This document shows, in pieces, positions 27,448 to 34,396 of a DNA stretch of 64,000 nucleotides. The DNA is taken from NCBI RefSeq assembly GCF_001636845.1, contig NZ_LITT01000002.1:1-64000 (forward strand), read 5' to 3'. The position numbers were made by a program, and so were the translations under genes. This DNA comes from Clostridium ljungdahlii (GTDB lineage Bacteria; Bacillota; Clostridia; Clostridiales; Clostridiaceae). A model generated the notes under the pieces. It had not been told where the DNA came from. It did no database searches and worked only from the letters and a program-made list of their open reading frames with translations. Numbering within the stretch: the first letter of the stretch is position 1; each line of letters begins with the position of its first letter.

Positions 27448-28203
27448 ATGAAAAAATCTATTTTATTTTGTTTAGCTATTGGAATATTTTTTAGTGGATG
27501 CAGTTCTACAAATAATATAAATAATACTAAATCTACAAATTTAGATATATCGAATTCTGATACTACCTTTATAATGGGTGGAAAGATTGCAACAAATGAC
27601 AATGTAGATATAACTTCTAATATTTCCGGAAGAGTTTCTGAAATATCAACGGAATTAGGTAAAAAGGTAAATTCAGGAGATATTGTTATCAAATTAGATA
27701 CATCAGATTTACAGAGCAAAGTTGATCAGGCTAAGTCAGCAGTAAATGCAGCACAGACAAACCTATCTAGTGCAACTACTTCGACTTCATCTAATATTGG
27801 TGAATATCAATCTGAGCTGGCTCGGGTTCAAGCTCAATTAAAAACTTCAGAGGCATCTTTAAAAGATGCCTCTATTACAGCACCTATTTCAGGTATAGTA
27901 AGCTCACAAAACATTAATGTAGGAGATATGGTTATTCCAGGTAAACCACTTGTTTCAATAGTTAATGCAGATAATCTCTATGTAAATGTATATGCACCAA
28001 TAAGCGTTTTAAATCAAATTCAAGTTGGGCAGAGTGTAGTGATAAAAGTACCAGATATCTCAGATAATGAGTTTTCAGGAAAGATATCTGTCATAAATTC
28101 AAAAGTGAATTCACAGAGCCAGGATGTTCTTGTGAAGGTAACTTTAAATAGTAAAAATGCACTTTTAAAACCAGGTATGTTTGCAGAGGTTGGATTGAAA
28201 TAA
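27448..28203 (+). CDS. HlyD/RND-type adaptor lipoprotein
   Basis: 251 residues from ATG 27448 (GGAGG six bases upstream). The N-terminal lipobox FFSGC predicts lipidation and anchoring outside the membrane. The rest is a membrane-fusion-protein fold: a biotinyl-lipoyl half (SGRVSEISTELGKKVNSGDIVIKLD), a short coiled hairpin (~85-135) with a Ser/Thr-rich turn, the second half (ITAPISGIVSSQNINVGDMV), then a beta-barrel domain. Such adaptors normally work with MacB-type or RND pumps, but no permease or ATPase accompanies it here. The next gene is a second adaptor. Its role within a cobalamin-regulated locus is unknown. Confidence 0.82.
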   Translation: MKKSILFCLAIGIFFSGCSSTNNINNTKSTNLDISNSDTTFIMGGKIATNDNVDITSNISGRVSEISTELGKKVNSGDIVIKLDTSDLQSKVDQAKSAVNAAQTNLSSATTSTSSNIGEYQSELARVQAQLKTSEASLKDASITAPISGIVSSQNINVGDMVIPGKPLVSIVNADNLYVNVYAPISVLNQIQVGQSVVIKVPDISDNEFSGKISVINSKVNSQSQDVLVKVTLNSKNALLKPGMFAEVGLK

Positions 28204-28221
28204 TGAAAAAGGTGGGTTAAT

Positions 28222-28929
28222 ATGAAACTTGGTATAGTTATTAATACAGTTAAAAATCGCAAAAAATTAATTATAGGAATATTAGCAGCAGTTCTGATAA
28301 TGTTTATTGGTTGGGTTTCCTATTATGTATATGAACACGTGTACTATGTAGCTACTGATGATGCAAAAGTTACGGCAGATGTGATTAAAGTAGGTTCACA
28401 AATTCAAGGAAAAGTACTACAATTTAATGTAAACGAAGGAGATCTAGTTAGTAAAGATGAAATATTGGCACGTCAGGATATGGGTAATCTCCCGGATTCT
28501 AGCATAGATCAATCTTTAATAAAATCACCTATTGATGGCATTGTTGTAAAAAAAGAAGCAGATGCAGGGGAAGTTTTATCTCCAGGAAAAACTGCAGCAC
28601 TTTTAGTGGATTCTGAAAACTTTTATGTTACTGCAAAGATAGATGAAACAAAAATAAGAAGATTAAAGATTGGACAACCTGTTCAAATAACTATAGATGA
28701 GTATGGTTCACAAAAATTTCAAGGAAAAATAAAATCTATAGGTGAAATGACAGAAGATGCGTTAAATCCCACAGCATATTCAACTGATAGAAAGCATAAT
28801 AGAAAAGTTGAAAAAGTACCTGTAAAAATTGTATTTGACAACTCTAAAAAATTAAAAAATCAGCTCACTATGGGTACCAATGCCTCTGTAAAAATTTGTG
28901 TAGTAAACGAAAATACTAAAAGTAAATAG
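28222..28929 (+). CDS. HlyD-family (EmrA-like) membrane-anchored adaptor
   Basis: 235 residues. One N-terminal membrane helix (~13-35), then the EmrA/HlyD start VATDDAKVTADVIKVGSQIQGKV, a very short or absent coiled hairpin (the chain goes directly to SPIDGIVVKKEADAGEVL), and a beta-barrel region. The missing hairpin makes it unlikely to bridge long distances as classic EmrA does. It lies 18 bases after the lipoprotein adaptor and before the TIM-barrel gene, with no efflux permease nearby. The pair may have been repurposed as extracellular scaffold; this is inference. Confidence 0.78.
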   Translation: MKLGIVINTVKNRKKLIIGILAAVLIMFIGWVSYYVYEHVYYVATDDAKVTADVIKVGSQIQGKVLQFNVNEGDLVSKDEILARQDMGNLPDSSIDQSLIKSPIDGIVVKKEADAGEVLSPGKTAALLVDSENFYVTAKIDETKIRRLKIGQPVQITIDEYGSQKFQGKIKSIGEMTEDALNPTAYSTDRKHNRKVEKVPVKIVFDNSKKLKNQLTMGTNASVKICVVNENTKSK

Positions 28930-28942
28930 GAAGTGTGGAAAA

Positions 28943-29911
28943 TTGTTGAAGTTAATGAATTTGTCTACATATAATTATGATGTTGAAAGATTTGATTGTA
29001 ATAAAAATAATATCATAAACTTTTTAAAAAAACATAAAATGAATGGTATTGAACTTTTGCATCCTATAGGGTTAGATGAAAATATTATTCCATGTAACCT
29101 TGTTAAAGGTGTCCATTTAAAGTATTATCCTACATGGCTGGACTTTTGGAATAATAATACACAGGAACTTTTAAAACAATTCAGAAGTTTAGACGTTATT
29201 GAAAAATATTATGGTAGTACTAACAGAGAAATTATGATAGAGCACTACAAAAAAGAGATTAAAATGGCTGATAAAATTGGTGCAGAATATGCTGTTCTTC
29301 ATGTAGCTCATGTGCAAGAAAAACATGTTTTCAATTATGGTTTTACATATACTGATGAAGAAATTATAGATGCTGCTAGCGATCTAATAAATGAAGTTTT
29401 TAAAGGAATGGATACAAACATAAAATTATTATTTGAAAATGAGTGGTGGCCTGGATTTACCATGTTAAGTTATGAAAATGCATATAGGCTATTAAATAAA
29501 GTTAATTATTCAAATAAAGGATTTGTATTGGATACATCACATTTAATGAATACAAATTTGCATCTTAAAAGTGAAAAACAGGGAATTGAATATATAATAA
29601 ATACTGTAAAAAATTTAGGAGAATTAAAAAAATTAATAAAAGGTATACATCTTAATTGTTCTTTATCAGGTGAATACGTAATGAAAAAAATAAATAGCAC
29701 AAGAGGAAAAGAGTTTACTCTACCTCCAATGAGTGAAAAAATATTTATGCATGTTTTTAATATAGACAGCCATAAGCCTTTTACAGACACTTGTGTAAAA
29801 AAACTGCTGGATTTTGTAAAACCGGAGTATCTTGTCTACGAACTTGTTGGAAACTCTATTGGAGAGTTGGAACAATATATCGATACTCAGGATGCAGCTT
29901 GTTTACTATAA
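28943..29911 (+). CDS. AP-endonuclease/xylose-isomerase-type TIM-barrel protein; candidate CbiR-like cobamide remodelling enzyme
   Basis: About 322 residues from a TTG at 28943 (AGGAAG nine bases upstream; the first ATG at 28955 is farther than usual). TIM-barrel strands carry probable metal ligands: MNGIELLHP, AEYAVLHVAHVQEKH, KLLFENEWWPG, NKGFVLDTSHLMN and IKGIHLNCSLSGEY. The Glu/His/Asp set (IELLH, FENE, DTSH, IHLN) fits the AP-endonuclease-2 superfamily. A known member, CbiR, removes the lower ligand of cobamides for remodelling. Placement as the last gene after corrinoid capture and import genes and before a second cobalamin riboswitch supports a similar role. Superfamily is confident; function is inference. 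Confidence 0.65.
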   Translation: MLKLMNLSTYNYDVERFDCNKNNIINFLKKHKMNGIELLHPIGLDENIIPCNLVKGVHLKYYPTWLDFWNNNTQELLKQFRSLDVIEKYYGSTNREIMIEHYKKEIKMADKIGAEYAVLHVAHVQEKHVFNYGFTYTDEEIIDAASDLINEVFKGMDTNIKLLFENEWWPGFTMLSYENAYRLLNKVNYSNKGFVLDTSHLMNTNLHLKSEKQGIEYIINTVKNLGELKKLIKGIHLNCSLSGEYVMKKINSTRGKEFTLPPMSEKIFMHVFNIDSHKPFTDTCVKKLLDFVKPEYLVYELVGNSIGELEQYIDTQDAACLL

Positions 29912-30021
29912 TAGGCACAGTAAAGATCATACTTGACATAAAAGAGAAATTGTGAGAAAATTAACGTAAATAATTACATGGTGTAATTTTACAGTAATTA
30001 TCATAAAAAAATATAAAAAAG

Positions 30022-30220
30022 ATATAGGTGCATGATTATGCTGAAAAGGGAAGCCAGATGAAAAGTCTGCACGGTCCCGCCGCTGTAAAAAAGGAGTCCT
30101 TATTATATGTCACTGGGAAACTGGGAAGGCTATAAGGATGATGATCTTAAGTCAGAAGACCTGCCTATATTGTTTAGAAGCCGTTAAGCTCTACGAGTGA
30201 TAGGGAGGTGACTTAATTTT
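30022..30220 (+). promoter_or_regulatory. Cobalamin riboswitch 2 (upstream of cbiMN)
   Basis: Class features in order: ATAGGTGCATG, GGGAAGCCAG, the GGTCCCGCCGCTGTAA loop, TGTCACTGGG, CTGGGAAGGC, and AGTCAGAAGACCTGCCTAT. The distal segment to about 30220 includes TAGGGAGG, which can pair with the CCCGCCG loop. A terminator follows at 30245 and cbiM at 30335. TTGACA at 29933-29938 may be a -35, but no good -10 is seen at the right spacing. Cobalamin should repress cobalt uptake. Confidence 0.92.
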
Positions 30221-30244
30221 AGTATATTATTTTATTATTATACA

Positions 30245-30280
30245 TTTTAACCCTCCTGGTTTAGTCTAGGAGGGTTAAAA
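30245..30280 (+). terminator. Riboswitch 2 expression-platform hairpin
   Basis: A 13-bp perfect stem (TTTTAACCCTCCT and its complement) with a 10-base loop. The tail is TCGTTT rather than a pure T-run. It is positioned as the conditional terminator. Confidence 0.7.
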
Positions 30281-30334
30281 TCGTTTACGATGCGTAAGAA
30301 GAAGTAACTTATTAAAATTGGAGGTCTTATAAAA

Positions 30335-31009
30335 ATGCATATTGAAGATGGAATTTTATCACCACAGGCCTGGGGTACATGGTATGTAGTAAGTGCCATG
30401 TTTATTGTACCGGGTATTAAAGAGATTAAAAGAAGAGTTAAGGAAAATTTATATTATAAACCTTTTCTTGCTATGATGGGAGTGGCAGTATTTGTTATTT
30501 CTTGTATGCACTTTCCTGTACCTGTAACCGGTTCCTGTTCTCATCCTTGTGGCACACCACTGGCAGCTATTGTAGTGGGACCACTGGCTACTGCTGTAAT
30601 TTCAGCTATTGGATTGTTTTTTCAAGCTATATTTTTGGGACATGGTGGTATTACAACTATAGGTGCCAATGATTTTTCGATGGGTATTGCAGGAGGAATT
30701 TCAGGATATTTTTGCTGGAAGGTTTTAAGGCATTTTAAAAGCCCTATATGGCTTGCAGCTGGAGCCGCAGGTTTTGTTGGAGATATAGTTACATATTTGG
30801 TAGCAGCTTTGGAACTTGCAATAAGTTTGCATGGACATATTCCTATAGTCAAGCAGTGGATGATATTTTTTGCAGGGTTTGGACCTACTCAAATACCTCT
30901 AGCCATAGGCGAGGCAGTATTTACAGCTGTAATTCTGCAGGTTATGGTAAGCAGACGTCCTGATTTAATGCCAGATGTACTTGGACGGAAATATAAGGAG
31001 GCAAGATAG
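30335..31009 (+). CDS. cbiM: Cobalt ECF transporter substrate-specific protein CbiM
   Basis: 224 residues. The N-terminus MHIEDGILSP is the CbiM/NikM signature; the free amine, His2 and the nearby His are known Co2+ ligands, so this ATG is the true start. SCSHPCGTPL and about six to seven membrane segments complete the family pattern. It brings in cobalt for corrin synthesis. It is controlled by cobalamin riboswitch 2 and followed directly by cbiN. No cbiQ or cbiO is present here, so energising subunits must come from elsewhere. Confidence 0.93.
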   Translation: MHIEDGILSPQAWGTWYVVSAMFIVPGIKEIKRRVKENLYYKPFLAMMGVAVFVISCMHFPVPVTGSCSHPCGTPLAAIVVGPLATAVISAIGLFFQAIFLGHGGITTIGANDFSMGIAGGISGYFCWKVLRHFKSPIWLAAGAAGFVGDIVTYLVAALELAISLHGHIPIVKQWMIFFAGFGPTQIPLAIGEAVFTAVILQVMVSRRPDLMPDVLGRKYKEAR

Positions 31010-31011
31010 TG

Positions 31012-31371
31012 ATGAAATCAACTACAAATGCAGTGGATATAGAAAATAAAAAAGGTACAAGTATTAAATTTATAGATGGATTTACTAAATCTATTTTAAC
31101 GGTATTGTTAATTTTGCTGGTTCTTATATTTGGAGCAGGTAAGTATATGAGCAGTCATAACATGGAGGCAGGTGGCACTGATGACAAGGTAAACACCATG
31201 GCTTCAAGCAAAATTAAAGCAGATCACCATCCATTTATTGAATTGCCTGGTGATGCAGAAGTAGGAGCTTTTTCTGTGGCAAATTTTTGTGCAGGATTGA
31301 TAGTTGGACATCATTGGGAGAAAATATTTGGCAAGTCAAAGTCAAATAAAAAATCTTTAGAGGAAGAGTAG
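31012..31371 (+). CDS. cbiN: Cobalt transporter accessory protein CbiN
   Basis: About 119 residues. Two membrane helices (near 22-42 and 78-95) flank an extracytoplasmic loop ending in ELPGDAEVGAFSVANF, as in CbiN, which assists metal loading of CbiM. The ATG at 31012 follows AAGGAGG; an overlapping GTG at 31009 abuts the cbiM stop. The gene ends the short cbiMN unit. Confidence 0.88.
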   Translation: MKSTTNAVDIENKKGTSIKFIDGFTKSILTVLLILLVLIFGAGKYMSSHNMEAGGTDDKVNTMASSKIKADHHPFIELPGDAEVGAFSVANFCAGLIVGHHWEKIFGKSKSNKKSLEEE

Positions 31372-31431
31372 AGTATCAATGAATTATTATTACAGAATTT
31401 TTTTATAATTAAAATATTTGATGCGCTTTAC

Positions 31432-31460
31432 TTGACAAATGAATGTCACAAGTATATAAT
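31432..31460 (+). promoter_or_regulatory. Consensus sigma-A promoter of orphan riboswitch 3
   Basis: TTGACA (31432-31437), a 17-base spacer and TATAAT (31455-31460): both hexamers match consensus exactly, unusual within this window. Transcription would start about 15 bases before cobalamin riboswitch 3. Confidence 0.85.
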
Positions 31461-31482
31461 GTAAACATAATCAAATAGTAAA

Positions 31483-31672
31483 GTATGTGGTTTACGTAGG
31501 TAATTAAAAGGGAAAATGGTGAAATTCCATCACAGCCCCCGCTACTGTATTGGGTGACGATTTTAAATTTCCACTGGAGTATTCCGGGAAGGAATTAAAG
31601 AGGATGACCCTATAGTCAGGAGACCTGCCTATACTTTTGAAATAATCTTTCGGAGGGAAAGATTAATGCATT
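31483..31672 (+). promoter_or_regulatory. Cobalamin riboswitch 3, with no gene downstream
   Basis: All main class elements are present: GTGGTTTACGTAGG, AAAAGGGAAAATGGTGAAATTCC, CAGCCCCCGCTACTG (L5), a CACTGG-containing segment, CCGGGAAGG, AGTCAGGAGACCTGCCTAT, and a distal TAATCTTT-CGGAGGG-AAAGATTA hairpin whose loop can pair with L5. A terminator follows, then a second terminator 46 bases later, then the end of a convergent gene. No reading frame lies between. It looks intact, not decayed. It is either a remnant of a lost target (for example cbiQO) or a cobalamin-responsive small RNA. Confidence 0.9.
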
Positions 31673-31728
31673 AGTAATTTTTAGGCTATGTTGTTACAAG
31701 ATTGATGTAGCTATGTGATGTGTTAATT

Positions 31729-31756
31729 AGGGACTTCCAAAAGAAGTCCCTTTTTA
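31729..31756 (+). terminator. Riboswitch 3 conditional terminator
   Basis: AGGGACTTC pairs with GAAGTCCCT (9 bp, 5-base loop) followed by TTTTTA. Confidence 0.88.
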
Positions 31757-31796
31757 TATATTGGTGTTAACTTAAACATATCTAATCCCTTTAATG

Positions 31797-31832
31797 CTGC
31801 TGTTGCAATGGTGTGCAACAGCAGTTTTTTTA
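31797..31832 (+). terminator. Strong second terminator facing the AICAR transformylase gene
   Basis: An 11-bp perfect stem (CTGCTGTTGCA with TGCAACAGCAG), 6-base loop and seven or more T. It is oriented for forward-strand transcripts from riboswitch 3. In reverse there is no T-run, so it is a poor terminator for the convergent gene. Confidence 0.88.
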
Positions 31833-31876
31833 TATCATTACTTAAAGTTTAAATGTAGCCGCTTAGATAATCTAAA

Positions 31877-33052
31877 TTAATGATGAAATAATCTCAAATT
31901 TGAAAATGCCATTGCTATATTATAGTCGTTACAAGCTTTTATTACAATGTCATCTCTCATAGAGCCACCTGGCTGAACGATATATTTCACACCGCTTTTA
32001 GAAGCTCTGTCTATATTATCTCTAAATGGGAAAAATGCGTCAGATCCTAAAGATACACCTTGAAGTTTTGAAAGCCAATCCTTTTTTTCATCTAAAGTAA
32101 GTCTTTTAGGAATTTCAGTAAATACATCTTTCCATCCCATAGTTTCTTCATGAGTTACATCATCACGGAGATACTGGTCTATTACATTATCCATTTCAGG
32201 TCTTTTAAGTCCTTCTTTAAAAGGAAGGGATAGTACCGTCGGATGTTGTCTTAAAAACCATATATCTGCTTTTGATGCAGCAAGTCTTGTGCAGTGGACT
32301 CTTGACTGCTGGCCTGCTCCAACTCCAATTACCTGACCGTCTACCGCAAAACAAACTGAGTTAGATTGTGTGTATTTTAGGGTGATCATTGAAATTAGAA
32401 GATCTCTTTTAGAGCTTCCTGGCATATTCTTATTATCTGTTACTATGTTTTTTAAAAGATCATCTGTTATAACTGCGTCATCCCTTTTTTGTTCAAAAGT
32501 TACTCCAAATATCTCTCTTTTTTCCATTTCTTCTGGTTCATAATTTGGATCAATTTGAATTATACAGTAGTTTCCTTTTTTCTTTGTCTTTAGAAGCTCT
32601 AGTGCTTCCTTGCTGTAGGATGGGGCAATTATTCCATCTGAAACTGATGTTTTAAGTATTTTAGCAGCAGATAAGTCAACTTCATCACTTATAGCTGCAA
32701 AATCTCCGTAGGAGGACATCCTGTCTGCTCCTCTTGCTCTTGAATAAGCAATAGCTGCAGGGGAGAGTTCTATATCTGAAATTGCATATGCCTTTTTTAA
32801 TACATCATTTAGAGGCACTGCAACTGCAGCACCTGCAGGGCTTACATGCTTAAAAGAAGCAGCACTACAAAGTCCTGTGGTATTTCTAAGTTCCTTTACA
32901 AGTTGCCAGGAATTAAAGGCGTCCATAAGATTGATATATCCTGGTTTTCCGTTTAATATCTTAAAGGGAAGAGGACCTTCTTTCATATAAACTCTTGCAG
33001 GTTTTTGGTGTGGGTTGCACCCATATTTAAGTACAAATTCATTCATTTCCAT
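31877..33052 (-). CDS. purH: AICAR formyltransferase (stand-alone PurH C-terminal domain)
   Basis: 391 residues, corresponding to only the transformylase part of bifunctional PurH; the IMP cyclohydrolase domain is absent. Visible family features are LKYGCNPHQKPARVY at the start, the catalytic Lys-His in AASFKHVSPAGAA (~residue 67), SRARGADRMSSYGDFAAIS, GQQSRVHCTRLA, and QPGGSMRDD near the C-terminus ending in RLFHH. It transfers a formyl group from 10-formyl-tetrahydrofolate to AICAR in purine synthesis. A ZTP riboswitch lies upstream, matching its substrate ZMP/AICAR. Its 3' end faces the orphan cobalamin riboswitch. Confidence 0.9.
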   Translation of the reverse strand: MEMNEFVLKYGCNPHQKPARVYMKEGPLPFKILNGKPGYINLMDAFNSWQLVKELRNTTGLCSAASFKHVSPAGAAVAVPLNDVLKKAYAISDIELSPAAIAYSRARGADRMSSYGDFAAISDEVDLSAAKILKTSVSDGIIAPSYSKEALELLKTKKKGNYCIIQIDPNYEPEEMEKREIFGVTFEQKRDDAVITDDLLKNIVTDNKNMPGSSKRDLLISMITLKYTQSNSVCFAVDGQVIGVGAGQQSRVHCTRLAASKADIWFLRQHPTVLSLPFKEGLKRPEMDNVIDQYLRDDVTHEETMGWKDVFTEIPKRLTLDEKKDWLSKLQGVSLGSDAFFPFRDNIDRASKSGVKYIVQPGGSMRDDIVIKACNDYNIAMAFSNLRLFHH

Positions 33053-33085
33053 TTATAAAATACCTCCATTTTAAATTTAAGCATA

Positions 33086-33118
33086 AAAAACCTGGGCAAA
33101 TTATATAATTTACCCAGG
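33086..33118 (-). terminator. ZTP riboswitch terminator
   Basis: On the reverse strand CCTGGGTAAATT pairs with AATTTGCCCAGG (one G-U pair allowed), followed by six T. The stem begins inside the conserved CCGCCTGGG of the aptamer, so ligand binding and terminator formation compete. Confidence 0.85.
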
Positions 33119-33185
33119 CGGTCGATATCTTTGTTAATCATGCTCCCTATGGTAAACTCCATTTCCGCCAGTTACATGATTATTT
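33112..33185 (-). promoter_or_regulatory. ZTP (pfl) riboswitch
   Basis: The reverse strand has the pfl-motif core: an ACTGGCGGAAATGGAG segment, ACCATAGGGAGCAT, a short linker, then CCGCCTGGG, the hallmark 3' element of ZTP riboswitches. The terminator overlaps its 3' end. This class senses ZMP/ZTP (folate stress) and turns on purine and folate genes, here the AICAR transformylase that consumes ZMP. Confidence 0.88.
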
Positions 33186-33246
33186 TATGCAATTTACTAA
33201 ATTATATTATATTGAAAATGCCATGTCAAACAAATTGTTGAAGAAT

Positions 33247-34179
33247 TTATTTTAAGCTGTTATAAATCATTTGTAAATTATATTTCATACTTTGCATGTA
33301 ATTTTTATTATCTTCGTTTCCTTCTATTGTATATATTTTTTCTACTTTTGCCCCTACTTCCTTTGCAAGGGTATTTGATACCTTAGGGCTTACCATGTCT
33401 TCCACAAAGATAGTTTTTATTTTATTTTGCCTGCAGTAGTTTACAAGTCCCTCTAATTTTTTAGGAGAGGGTTCTCCTTCTGCAAATACATCTTCTACAC
33501 TATTTTGTTTTAAACCAAAATCTCTGCAGAGATATGCAAAAGCAGCATGTCCTGTTACAAAACTTTTATTTGAAACTGTCTGAAATTTTTTGTTATATTC
33601 GTTGTACAAATCATCAAGTTGTTTTGAAAAATCATTATAATTTTTTTCGTAAAAGTTTTTGTTTGACGGATCTGCTTTGATTAAGGCATCTTTTATGTTT
33701 TTAGATTGATTCTTGGCATTTTTTAAACTTAGCCACATATGAGGGTCGTATTGCCCATGCTCTTTTGTTTCATTACTATCAGTATTTTTAATTGGAACTG
33801 AACCTTTTGAAGTATCTACTACAATCAAATTTTTATTATTTATAGATTTTAAAACCTTGTCTTTCCAGGATTCCATATCCAGTCCATTATATATAAACAC
33901 ATTGGCATCACTTAAGTTTTTGAAATCTTTTGCAGTTGGTTCAAAATCGTGAGGTTCTGTGCCAGTAGGTATCATTGTAATAATGTCAATTTTATCCTTT
34001 CCAATAGCTGAAGTAAATTCTCTCATTGCGTTAAAGGATACAACCACTTTTACTTTGGATTTGGATTCTTTAGTATTATTTGAAGCTGTTCCAGCAGTAC
34101 AACCTCCAAAAATGAAAATAATGCAGGTAAAAATAAGGGCTAGTATGGTGAACTTAATTGATGTATTTCTTTTAAGCAT
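33247..34179 (-). CDS. znuA: Zinc/manganese-type ABC transporter binding lipoprotein (ZnuA-like), orphan
   Basis: 310 residues. Lipobox IFGGC after the signal helix. Cluster A-1 metal-binding fold with the expected ligand positions: His in GTEPHDFEP (~77), His in YDPHMWL (~147), His in VTGHAAFAYL (~211), and Asp/Glu in TIFVEDMVSP (~279). The His-rich loop of zinc proteins is minimal (KEHGQYDPH). Neither permease nor ATPase genes are adjacent, so it must supply a transporter encoded elsewhere. A 49-bp palindromic element covers its promoter. Zinc is more likely than manganese, but this is not settled by sequence. Confidence 0.85.
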   Translation of the reverse strand: MLKRNTSIKFTILALIFTCIIFIFGGCTAGTASNNTKESKSKVKVVVSFNAMREFTSAIGKDKIDIITMIPTGTEPHDFEPTAKDFKNLSDANVFIYNGLDMESWKDKVLKSINNKNLIVVDTSKGSVPIKNTDSNETKEHGQYDPHMWLSLKNAKNQSKNIKDALIKADPSNKNFYEKNYNDFSKQLDDLYNEYNKKFQTVSNKSFVTGHAAFAYLCRDFGLKQNSVEDVFAEGEPSPKKLEGLVNYCRQNKIKTIFVEDMVSPKVSNTLAKEVGAKVEKIYTIEGNEDNKNYMQSMKYNLQMIYNSLK

Positions 34180-34193
34180 AAACTTCCTCCTAA

Positions 34194-34242
34194 AATATTA
34201 TATATGCAAATGCAACCTGTTTGCATTTGCATATATAATATT
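34194..34242 (-). promoter_or_regulatory. 22-bp perfect inverted repeat, candidate metal-repressor operator
   Basis: 34194-34215 is the exact complement of 34221-34242 around a 5-base centre CCTGT, with an ATGCAAATGCAA core on each side. It lies 15 bases before the start of the ZnuA-like gene and contains ATTATA, which reads TATAAT on the reverse strand. A metal-sensing repressor of the Zur/Fur or AdcR type is the likely user; the core does not match a box I can name with certainty. Confidence 0.6.
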
Positions 34243-34396
34243 ACTAGCTGAAAAGGAATTTGTCAATAAATACTAGAAACTTAAGATTTTTATCTTTAGG
34301 AATATGATGGTAAAGTTAATATTGACAAGTTATGTTTGAATAGTTTACAGTAAAATTAAATAATTTGTAAAATGTTATAAAGGGGATAATTAGAAA

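Noticed and set aside
31757-31796. A small protein encoded after cobalamin riboswitch 3
   Set aside because: The gap between the two terminators is about 40 bases and has no start codon with ribosome binding site and open frame.
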